From Desulfurococcales archaeon (GTDB lineage: Archaea > Thermoproteota > Thermoprotei_A > Sulfolobales > Desulfurococcaceae): a stretch of DNA of 7,774 bases. The notes under the pieces were generated by a model. The model was not told the DNA's origin. It saw only the letters and a list, made by a program, of their open reading frames with translations, and did not search any database. Shown piece by piece: positions 1-5,304 of this stretch. Position 1 is the stretch's first letter; each line of letters begins with the position of its first letter. A program made the translations under genes and the position numbers. The stretch spans positions 1 through 7,774 of the forward strand of contig JAMOPC010000437.1 in NCBI GenBank assembly GCA_027064845.1, given 5' to 3'.

Positions 1-119
1 CAACCACTTGGTCCTAGAAGGCTTAAAATTTCCCCATTTATGACTTTAAACGATACTTTATTTACAGCTATTACTTTTCCATATTTTTTAGTTATTTTAT
101 CAACTATTAAATCGGGCAA
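1..119 (-). CDS. ABC transporter ATP-binding protein, N-terminal fragment (cut by left edge)
   Basis: Reading the minus strand from a TTG at 119 gives 39 open codons to the window edge. The protein begins LPDLIVDKITKKYGKVIAVN and continues to LLGPSGC, which is the opening of a Walker A motif (GPSGCGK[ST]T) at residues 36 onward. The pattern 'KKYGKVIAVNKVSFKV.NGEILSLLGPSGC' is typical of ATPases of the FbpC/PotA/ThiQ group, which power import at the cytoplasmic face. A TGA lies in frame two codons upstream, so TTG is the only usable start seen; AGGGATGA at 123-130 can serve as its ribosome-binding site. The gene is divergent from the binding protein and permease, which lack an ATPase of their own, so it very likely completes that importer. 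The rest (Walker A lysine, signature motif, Walker B) is outside the window. Family confidence is high; substrate is unknown. Confidence 0.87.
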   Translation of the reverse strand, partial: MPDLIVDKITKKYGKVIAVNKVSFKVINGEILSLLGPSG

Positions 120-122
120 TTT

Positions 123-130
123 TCATCCCT
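123..130 (-). promoter_or_regulatory. Ribosome-binding site of the ATPase gene
   Basis: On the minus strand AGGGATGA stands three bases before the TTG at 119. It supports the TTG start. The ATG inside this element (126-124) opens a different frame that stops after eight codons. Confidence 0.5.
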
Positions 131-142
131 AAACTTCTATAT

Positions 143-157
143 TCTATAATATTTTAG
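143..157 (-). promoter_or_regulatory. Possible promoter (TATA element) of the ATPase gene
   Basis: The minus strand reads CTAAAATATTATAG here, an A-rich stretch followed by a TATA-like core about 30 bases upstream of the TTG start. This fits an archaeal promoter with a very short leader. The whole region is so AT-rich that the exact box cannot be fixed by eye. Confidence 0.3.
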
Positions 158-182
158 ATTTTTGACTCATATATTTCTAGTC

Positions 183-208
183 TAGACATAAATTTTTATA
201 CTTGTCTA
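183..208. repeat. Inverted repeat TAGACA/TGTCTA flanking the TATA element (possible operator)
   Basis: TAGACA at 183-188 and its exact reverse complement TGTCTA at 203-208 are separated by 14 bases that contain the TATA-like TTTTTATA. The left arm also overlaps an 8-base perfect palindrome GTCTAGAC (180-187). A repressor bound here would block TBP access. The arms are short and the setting AT-rich, so this is suggestive only. Confidence 0.35.
193..200 (+). promoter_or_regulatory. Possible TATA box for the solute-binding protein gene
   Basis: TTTTTATA, preceded by the A-rich CATAAA (187-192, BRE-like), would place transcription start near 222-226 and give a leader of roughly 45 bases that includes the GGTGGGA ribosome-binding site. 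Alternative TATA-like runs lie at 231-240 and 251-257 and would give a nearly leaderless transcript. It sits between the arms of the inverted repeat at 183-208. Confidence 0.4.
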
Positions 209-258
209 ATACAACAATATAGTATATAGAAGTATATATATGGTCTCTCTATATAAAT

Positions 259-265
259 GGTGGGA
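259..265 (+). promoter_or_regulatory. Ribosome-binding site that favours the 269 start of the binding protein
   Basis: GGTGGGA contains GGTG, complementary to the 3' end of archaeal 16S rRNA, and ends three bases before the ATG at 269. The earlier in-frame ATG at 257 lies immediately upstream of this element and has no comparable site before it. Confidence 0.6.
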
Positions 266-268
266 TGT

Positions 269-1330
269 ATGAATAAAGTTATAGTTATATCGATTATAGT
301 TATTCTTCTCATAGTTATTGCTGGATTAGCGTACTATTTCTATACTCAACAGGGAGGCGCTAAACCTGGTCAAGCAAAAGTTGTTGAACTACCTACTGGT
401 GAGAAGATCGAAGTTCCAGCAGATATTTCTGGAAAAGTCGTATTATATACTTCTATTCCCAACGTTATTCTCGATCCATGGAAGAGTAATTGGACAAAGT
501 ACTTCGGTGACCTCATAGAATTAGAAGCTTGGAGATCTGGTACAGGTAAGGTGGTTGCAAAAGTTATTGCTGAGAAGAAAGCTGGTGAGGTTCGTGCAGA
601 CGTTATTTATATTGCATCATTATTCGCGTTCCAAGAACTAGTTGACGAGGGCATTATAGATAAATTCCCAGATATACCAGAACTTCAATACATACCGGAT
701 CAATATAAGGACCCGAATGGTTACTATGTATGTGGTAGATTATTGGTTATGGTAATAGTTTATAACCCAGACCTCGTCCAGAATCCTCCAAAGTCTTGGG
801 AAGATTTATTAAAGCCTGAATGGAAAGACAAAGTGGTCATGGCTAACCCAATGTATTCTGGTTCTACGCAATTCACAGTAGCAGCTCTAGTGTCTAAATT
901 TGGATGGGATTATTTTGAGAAACTAAAAGAAAACAACATATTAATAGTTAAGGATGTCCCAGACGTAGCAAGAGTTGTAGCAAGCGGAGAAAGACCCGTT
1001 GGCATTACTTTAACAATGTATCTGAAAGCGTATCCTAACCTCAAATATGTTATTCCAGAAGAAGGAGCTATAGTTATACCAAGTCCAATGGGTATTGTTA
1101 AAAATGCTAAGCATCCGGAAGATGCCAAAGTATTGCTAAGATTCTTATTATCAAAACAAGCCTCCAAAGCGTTAACTGACGCATATACGTACTCTTCGAG
1201 AGTAGATGCTCCCCCACCGCCAGGATATCCGAAGTTATCTGAGTTAAAAACATTGAAAGTAACAATTAGTGAATTAAAACCAATAGTAGACCAAATTAGA
1301 GATAAATGGACCGAAATATTTGGAGGTTGA
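269..1330 (+). CDS. ABC transporter solute-binding protein (Fe3+/thiamine/phosphonate type), membrane-anchored
   Basis: This 353-residue protein captures a substrate outside the cell and delivers it to the permease encoded next. Residues 4-25 (VIVISIIVILLIVIAGLAYYFY) form one hydrophobic segment followed by a short polar linker. No lipobox cysteine follows it, so the protein is probably held by an uncleaved N-terminal anchor. Family features are VVLYTSIP (57-64) at the start of the mature domain, RSGTGKV (89-95), PKSWEDLL.PEWKDKV (174-189) and the late NAKHPEDAKVLLRFLLSKQA (279-298), all usual in the FbpA/FutA/PotD-like group. Several tyrosines near 250-260 and in DAYTYSSR (304-311) could bind ligand, but the ferric-iron tyrosine pair cannot be assigned with confidence. 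An in-frame ATG at 257 would add MVGC; the 269 start is preferred because GGTGGGA precedes it. Fold is secure, substrate open. Confidence 0.9.
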   Translation: MNKVIVISIIVILLIVIAGLAYYFYTQQGGAKPGQAKVVELPTGEKIEVPADISGKVVLYTSIPNVILDPWKSNWTKYFGDLIELEAWRSGTGKVVAKVIAEKKAGEVRADVIYIASLFAFQELVDEGIIDKFPDIPELQYIPDQYKDPNGYYVCGRLLVMVIVYNPDLVQNPPKSWEDLLKPEWKDKVVMANPMYSGSTQFTVAALVSKFGWDYFEKLKENNILIVKDVPDVARVVASGERPVGITLTMYLKAYPNLKYVIPEEGAIVIPSPMGIVKNAKHPEDAKVLLRFLLSKQASKALTDAYTYSSRVDAPPPPGYPKLSELKTLKVTISELKPIVDQIRDKWTEIFGG

Positions 1331-1344
1331 TCTAAATACTAACA

Positions 1345-1355
1345 TTTTTTATTTT
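1345..1355 (+). terminator. T-rich tract downstream of the binding protein gene
   Basis: TTTTTTATTTT begins 14 bases after the stop codon. Runs of T in the non-template strand are enough for archaeal intrinsic termination, so this may end a share of transcripts after the binding-protein gene and leave fewer to continue into the permease. Confidence 0.4.
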
Positions 1356-1377
1356 CATCAAATCCTAAATTTGATGA
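1355..1377 (+). repeat. Perfect 9-bp hairpin between binding protein and permease genes
   Basis: TCATCAAAT (1355-1363) and ATTTGATGA (1369-1377) are exact reverse complements separated by the five-base loop CCTAA. In RNA this forms a stem-loop after the T-rich tract and 34 bases before the permease start. It could protect the 3' end of the binding-protein message or be an RNA-processing or attenuation element. Confidence 0.65.
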
Positions 1378-1402
1378 GTAAGTTTAGTTTAATTATGTTT
1401 AC

Positions 1403-1408
1403 GGTGAT
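1403..1408 (+). promoter_or_regulatory. Ribosome-binding site of the permease gene
   Basis: GGTGAT is the canonical crenarchaeal Shine-Dalgarno core, three bases before the ATG at 1412. It fixes that start; the ATG at 1395 is in another frame. Confidence 0.75.
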
Positions 1409-1411
1409 ATT

Positions 1412-3049
1412 ATGGTTCCTAAATGGTTAATAATTATCCTCCTAATAATTACTTTTGTACTGATTTTACCTCCTATTATTTCAATATTTTATGATGTAGC
1501 ATTAATCACATTACATAATCCCGAAAAGATGAGCATTATTATAACTAAGCCATATTACTTATATAGACCATTAATTAATTCTGTCGTAGTCTGTGGTATT
1601 TCAGCGATAATATCCACTATATTGGGTCTTGGGTTCGCATGGTTATTAGCAAGATATAATGTACCTTATAAGAATTTGTTATTATCGCTTCTAACAGGTC
1701 CTTATATTATCCCATCATTTATGATGGCTATTGGATGGATCATGTTATGGACTAATAATGGTCTTTTCGAGCAGTTCACGCATATGAAGAGCCCAATAGA
1801 ACCATATGGTCCTCTTAGCCTGATAATTATCCTTGGTCTTCACAATTATCCATTAGCTATGTTGACTATATATACAACACTGGTTAACATGGATGCTAGT
1901 CTCGAAGAAGTTGCTAGAATACATGGTGTTCCATGGTATAAGGTTGTTAGAGGCATTATTTTACCACTGATAATGCCTGGTATATTATCTGGCTTTATCC
2001 TAGCATTTGCATACTCGATCTCAGAGTTTGGTGCTCCTGCAGTACTTGGACTACCTGTTGGATACACTGTTTTAACAACACAAATATATTCCTTTATGAC
2101 TGAAGCACCTATAGAGTATGAAGCAGCAGAAGTCTTATCTATTGTTTTATCGCTTATAGGGATAGGGGTTTTAGGCATAAATTATGCGATATTGTCTAAG
2201 AAAAGTTATGCAACTATTACAGGAAAGATCTCGCGTGTAGAAGTAAAGAGACCTAGTTATACTGTTTTCTTCTTAGTGATATTATTCATGTTAATAGTAT
2301 ATACACCATCATTTGCTGTAGTTGTAGGCTCATTGATAAAGAATTGGGGTGAACCAATAACGTGGGCAAACATAGGTCTTGATCACTATATTAAAGTCTT
2401 AACAATGAGTAGGAGCGTGAATGCATTGATAATTACTCTTGGATTAGCTATTGGTGCAGCAACTATAGCTAGTTTTCTAGGAGTACTCATTGGCTATACA
2501 GTGCTGAGATCGAAAACATTGATCACGAAAATAATGGATTTCCTAGTATTCCTACCATTCAGTATTCCGGGTCTTGTTATAGGAGTGGGGCTAATTATTG
2601 CTTCTGGAAGAATATATGGACCATTGTATGGCACAGCGTTTATCCTATTAATAGCATTTATAATCAGATTTCTACCATATGCTACAAGAACAACAATCCC
2701 CGTACTAATGCAGATCGATGAGAGCTTAGAGGAAACATCTCGTGTCCACGGTGTGAGCTTCGGAAAAACTATGATAAGAATAGTTTTCCCATTAACCCTA
2801 GGTGCATTGTTTAGCAGCTGGGTTTTTGTATTCAATAGCTCCATGAAAGAACTGAGTGCTAGCGCAATTCTAGCAACACAAGTAGAAACAGCAATAGTTG
2901 TTGCTTTCCTATTGTTCTCTGATGGTTATTTCAGCGATGGAGCGGCTCTAACAATAATCATAGTAGCCATTACATTGTTATTGACGGGAATAGCATCTAA
3001 GTTCACGAGGAAGGGACTAGCCGAACTTCAAGCAAAAACCATTAAATAA
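1412..3049 (+). CDS. ABC transporter permease, fused two-domain (FbpB-like)
   Basis: This 545-residue membrane protein forms the whole translocation pore of an importer, with two BPD_transp_1 domains in one chain, as in FbpB and related iron, thiamine or phosphonate permeases. About twelve hydrophobic segments are visible. The first domain covers about residues 50-262 and the second about 330-530. Each carries the EAA loop that docks on the ATPase: EEVARIHGVPWYKVV with LPLIMPG (165-190), and EETSRVHGVSFGKTM with FPLTLG (440-464). Both keep the family's E-x3-R-x-HG spacing, so both halves look functional. The first segment (5-25) and the central linker (262-285, basic) give the usual topology. 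It lies 81 bases after the binding-protein gene and is probably cotranscribed with it; the matching ATPase is the divergent gene at 1-119. Sugar importers of the CUT1 type use two separate permeases, which argues against a sugar substrate. Confidence 0.93.
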   Translation: MVPKWLIIILLIITFVLILPPIISIFYDVALITLHNPEKMSIIITKPYYLYRPLINSVVVCGISAIISTILGLGFAWLLARYNVPYKNLLLSLLTGPYIIPSFMMAIGWIMLWTNNGLFEQFTHMKSPIEPYGPLSLIIILGLHNYPLAMLTIYTTLVNMDASLEEVARIHGVPWYKVVRGIILPLIMPGILSGFILAFAYSISEFGAPAVLGLPVGYTVLTTQIYSFMTEAPIEYEAAEVLSIVLSLIGIGVLGINYAILSKKSYATITGKISRVEVKRPSYTVFFLVILFMLIVYTPSFAVVVGSLIKNWGEPITWANIGLDHYIKVLTMSRSVNALIITLGLAIGAATIASFLGVLIGYTVLRSKTLITKIMDFLVFLPFSIPGLVIGVGLIIASGRIYGPLYGTAFILLIAFIIRFLPYATRTTIPVLMQIDESLEETSRVHGVSFGKTMIRIVFPLTLGALFSSWVFVFNSSMKELSASAILATQVETAIVVAFLLFSDGYFSDGAALTIIIVAITLLLTGIASKFTRKGLAELQAKTIK

Positions 3050-3051
3050 AA

Positions 3052-3056
3052 TTTTT
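3052..3056 (+). terminator. Short T run after the permease gene
   Basis: TTTTT follows the permease stop codon within the 14-base gap to the converging kinase gene. On the minus strand, T-rich stretches at about 3033-3053 could end the kinase transcript, so each gene's terminator would reach the other gene's end. Confidence 0.3.
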
Positions 3057-3063
3057 CTAACAC

Positions 3064-3990
3064 TTAGAAGATCTGGTGTTCCCAAATATATTTAATTACC
3101 TCGTCATGCCCGGGTACATTATGGCTTCCTAATCTAGTAGTTTTTAGTGCTGCTACAGCATTTCCGTAAATGAGCGCTTTTCTTAGATTATATCCTCTAA
3201 CGAGACCTAGTAATAATCCGGATGCAAAGGCATCGCCAGCACCAGTGGTGTCAACTACTTTTTCTACGGGAAAAGCAGGGAAATCGTATTCTTCTCCTTT
3301 TTTTGTTTTTGCATATATTCCTTCAGCTCCTCTCTTAACAACGACTATCTGTGGACCATATTCTAATATATGGTTAGCAGCTTCTTTGTAATCATTAATT
3401 CCTGTTAGATTTCTTGCTTCATTCCTATTTACGAGAACTATGTCAACATATTGAAGAAGATCTTTGAAATAATCTATTCCCATAAGGGAAAGTCTACGGC
3501 CAGGATCCCATGAAACTTTAGCATCATAGTTTTTCGCAAGTTTCGCTGCTTGTATCGAAGTATCTTTTCTAAGGCTAGCAATATGAATTGTTTTTGCCTT
3601 TGATACAAGTTGTTCATCTATATCTGTAGGAAGTAGTTTTTCAGCTGCTCCTTTATATCCGTACATGATTATCTTGCCCGATCCATCAATGATTACTATT
3701 GTAAACCCGGTATCACCAATACATACTTTTACTCCTGAAACATCTACTTTCTCTCTCATTAATTCATCAATCACTATTCTACCAAAACCATCCAGTCCAA
3801 CTTTTACAATAGTAGACGATCTACCACCCAGTCTTGAAACATCTATGGCTACATTAGCCGCAGATCCACCAACTCCTCTGGTTTGTCTCAAGATGCTGGA
3901 TTCCTCATCTGGCCCAGCAAATTTCTCAACAATAAACCTGATATCTATTAATCCATGCCCAACTGTTAAGACATCAAATTCTTTCTCCAT
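3064..3990 (-). CDS. PfkB-family carbohydrate (or nucleoside) kinase
   Basis: This 308-residue soluble enzyme belongs to the ribokinase/PfkB superfamily, which transfers the gamma phosphate of ATP to a sugar or nucleoside hydroxyl. The first signature, GGSAANVAIDVSRLGG, is at 41-56 and binds the sugar. An NxxE motif (N188-E191) for Mg2+ and phosphate, the strand VVVKRGAEG (216-224) and the second signature DTTGAGDAFASGLLLG (247-262) follow in the normal order. D253 is the expected catalytic base, with GAGD (250-253) as anion hole. Length is normal for the family. The gene starts 11 bases after the GH130 gene and its ribosome-binding site overlaps that gene's stop codon, so the two are probably translated together. 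The substrate cannot be read from the sequence: ribose, fructose or fructose 6-phosphate, 2-keto-3-deoxygluconate and nucleosides are all used in this family. Confidence 0.92.
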   Translation of the reverse strand: MEKEFDVLTVGHGLIDIRFIVEKFAGPDEESSILRQTRGVGGSAANVAIDVSRLGGRSSTIVKVGLDGFGRIVIDELMREKVDVSGVKVCIGDTGFTIVIIDGSGKIIMYGYKGAAEKLLPTDIDEQLVSKAKTIHIASLRKDTSIQAAKLAKNYDAKVSWDPGRRLSLMGIDYFKDLLQYVDIVLVNRNEARNLTGINDYKEAANHILEYGPQIVVVKRGAEGIYAKTKKGEEYDFPAFPVEKVVDTTGAGDAFASGLLLGLVRGYNLRKALIYGNAVAALKTTRLGSHNVPGHDEVIKYIWEHQIF

Positions 3991-3998
3991 AACTAATA

Positions 3999-4002
3999 CA
4001 CC
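3999..4002 (-). promoter_or_regulatory. Ribosome-binding site of the kinase gene, overlapping the upstream stop codon
   Basis: On the minus strand the sequence reads TAGGTGT: the TAG (4004-4002) ends the GH130 gene and its G begins GGTG, eight bases before the kinase ATG at 3990. This arrangement suggests translational coupling of the two genes. Confidence 0.55.
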
Positions 4003-5129
4003 TAGTATATTCTTCCCTCTTCTAGGAGCTCATATATGTCGTTAATGTTAAACAAACCTATCCCTACAGAATGATCTCCGGCACCATATGCTACTAGGTA
4101 TTCGTCTTTGCTTAGTCTCCACAATCCAGTAGGGAATATAGTATATGGTCTATCACCCATGATCTCTGGTAATAGTCTTGGCTCCATAATGTATGTTGGT
4201 GTAACAGCTTCTACAGCGACTTCGTTCTTTGTGATCCTTAATAATACGGCAAATAATCTATAAGCCTCTATCTCACGATCCACACCGTGTATAAACGCGA
4301 TAAATAAACCGTCTTTAACCATTATCGGTGGCATGGCCCATCCATTTTTTATCTCGAATTTAGCAGGCGGCAAAATTTCTATTGGGTTATATACTTTTAC
4401 TATTCTTATTTCTCTGTGTTTTTTCTCGACATTATTATTTTCTTTATTGTAATCAGGAAGCTTACTTATAACGAGTAATTGTTTCCCGTCAATCATAGTG
4501 GGTCTATGAAACAAATAGTACTCATTACAGCTCTTTATAACAAAAGCATCACGATCCTCAATAACGTAGCCTCTTAGATCGCCTATTAAGTAATATACTT
4601 CTTTCTTAATCCAAGCATACTGGTTATTATCTTTATACGAATATGCGGTTAATGGTGCAGTGAATTGCAGTCCTCCATATTTTCGATAATAGTAATTTAT
4701 ACTTCTACCACAATACGTCATCAACAACTTATTATTTATAAAGTATATTCTTGGGTCCTCTGTACCATTGATATCGTATTTGTTGTCAGGGGTGATCTTA
4801 ATGATTGCATTGAATCTCTTATCTAAAAATAATCCTTCCTTAAATAATTCGTTTTTATCGATTACTATTTCGGCGATACTTGAAATATATAGGTAATATC
4901 CTATAATGATCCTCGCGTAAACATATATATGGTCATTTTCTATGAACACAGCAGGATTAAACACAGCAACAGGTTCTTTAACTGGATAACTTCTTAATAT
5001 TATATTTTCTCTCGACAGAAACTTTAATCTCTTAACAATATCTTTTGTGCCATATAATCTCTTCTCTTCTGCTTCATAATAGCCATCAGCTTTTTGGAAG
5101 AAATCCATGTAGCTTTGTTTATAACTCAT
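4002..5129 (-). CDS. GH130 family glycoside phosphorylase/hydrolase (PH1107-related)
   Basis: This 375-residue protein has the five-bladed beta-propeller signatures of glycoside hydrolase family 130, whose members mostly split beta-mannosides with phosphate and in some subgroups with water. Visible in order: NPA (58-60); GTEDPRI (122-128), whose aspartate is the usual catalytic acid; EDRDAFVI...YLFHRP (191-210), matching the family's KDxDAxLF...HRP segment; IHGVD (280-284), matching the YHGV motif whose histidine contacts phosphate in characterised phosphorylases; and FPTG (332-335) with YGAGDHSVGIG (348-358), the closing blade. No signal peptide is seen, so it is cytoplasmic. Keeping the HRP and HGV motifs favours a phosphorylase, an inference. 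About 50 residues precede the first conserved motif. AGAGGT stands nine bases before the ATG. The kinase gene follows 11 bases downstream. It could act on a stored, imported or glycan-derived mannoside. Confidence 0.85.
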   Translation of the reverse strand: MSYKQSYMDFFQKADGYYEAEEKRLYGTKDIVKRLKFLSRENIILRSYPVKEPVAVFNPAVFIENDHIYVYARIIIGYYLYISSIAEIVIDKNELFKEGLFLDKRFNAIIKITPDNKYDINGTEDPRIYFINNKLLMTYCGRSINYYYRKYGGLQFTAPLTAYSYKDNNQYAWIKKEVYYLIGDLRGYVIEDRDAFVIKSCNEYYLFHRPTMIDGKQLLVISKLPDYNKENNNVEKKHREIRIVKVYNPIEILPPAKFEIKNGWAMPPIMVKDGLFIAFIHGVDREIEAYRLFAVLLRITKNEVAVEAVTPTYIMEPRLLPEIMGDRPYTIFPTGLWRLSKDEYLVAYGAGDHSVGIGLFNINDIYELLEEGRIY

Positions 5130-5138
5130 TTTCTTGCG

Positions 5139-5144
5139 ACCTCT
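5139..5144 (-). promoter_or_regulatory. Ribosome-binding site of the GH130 gene
   Basis: The minus strand reads AGAGGT nine bases before the ATG at 5129, an acceptable match to the 16S rRNA tail with slightly long spacing. It supports this start and a leadered transcript. Confidence 0.45.
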
Positions 5145-5195
5145 TAGTATATTTAAATTCTACTAATAAATAATTGTTAGAGAGACAATATAGTT

Positions 5196-5202
5196 GTTTA
5201 AA
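5196..5202 (-). promoter_or_regulatory. Possible TATA element for the GH130-kinase operon
   Basis: The minus strand reads CTTTTAAAC here, giving a start of transcription near 5170 and a leader of about 40 bases containing the AGAGGT site. A second candidate, TTTAAATA at about 5149-5157, would give a nearly leaderless message that lacks that site. Confidence 0.35.
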
Positions 5203-5212
5203 AGACTAGAAT

Positions 5213-5225
5213 ATACAGTCTGTAT
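5213..5225. repeat. 13-base palindrome in the divergent promoter region (possible operator)
   Basis: ATACAG T CTGTAT is perfectly self-complementary around the central T at 5219. It lies between the GH130 operon and the surface-protein gene and directly upstream of the likely GH130 TATA element, a usual position for an activator or for a regulator shared by both directions. A wider AGACT/AGTCT pair (5203-5207 and 5217-5221) overlaps it. Confidence 0.35.
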
Positions 5226-5259
5226 TCTTGGAAATATTATTATGCTATTATAAGTAAAA

Positions 5260-5268
5260 TTTTAATAA
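5260..5268 (+). promoter_or_regulatory. Possible TATA element for the surface-protein gene
   Basis: TTTTAATAA lies in a long A/T-only stretch (about 5255-5282). It would start transcription near 5285-5290 and leave a short leader with the strong ribosome-binding site at 5291-5300. An alternative is ATTATAAGT at 5247-5255. The exact element cannot be chosen by eye. Confidence 0.3.
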
Positions 5269-5290
5269 TAAAATAATAAATAAACCACGA

Positions 5291-5300
5291 GAGGATGATC
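5291..5300 (+). promoter_or_regulatory. Strong ribosome-binding site of the surface-protein gene
   Basis: GAGGATGATC closely matches the extended Shine-Dalgarno GAGGTGATC with one extra base and ends four bases before the ATG at 5305. It fixes that start and suggests good translation. Confidence 0.6.
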
Positions 5301-5304
5301 TATA

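Noticed and set aside
100..126. ATG start at 126 on the minus strand for the ATPase
   Set aside because: This frame stops after eight codons; the ATPase frame is the one opened by the TTG at 119.
910..1167. Minus-strand open frame inside the binding-protein gene
   Set aside because: It lies wholly opposite a well-supported gene, shows no family pattern and has no convincing ribosome-binding site.
1355..1377. Hairpin read as a classical bacterial rho-independent terminator
   Set aside because: The stem is AT-rich and the T tract precedes it instead of following it, so that mechanism does not fit.
1846..2178. Minus-strand open frame inside the permease gene
   Set aside because: Its sequence is the antisense of the first permease domain including the EAA loop; no independent evidence of coding.
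2494..2844. Second minus-strand open frame inside the permease gene
   Set aside because: Shadow of the second permease domain; no recognisable motif.
3170..3391. Plus-strand open frame inside the kinase gene
   Set aside because: Opposite the DTTGAGDAF signature region of the kinase; no support of its own.
3665..4045. Plus-strand open frame across the kinase start and the GH130 end
   Set aside because: It is opposite the kinase N-terminus with its GGSAANVA motif; the Pro/Ser/Thr-rich product is typical of antisense frames.
5255..5282. A/T-only stretch as a replication origin or recombination site
   Set aside because: No origin-recognition-box-like repeats or neighbouring cdc6/orc gene are seen; a promoter explains it more simply.
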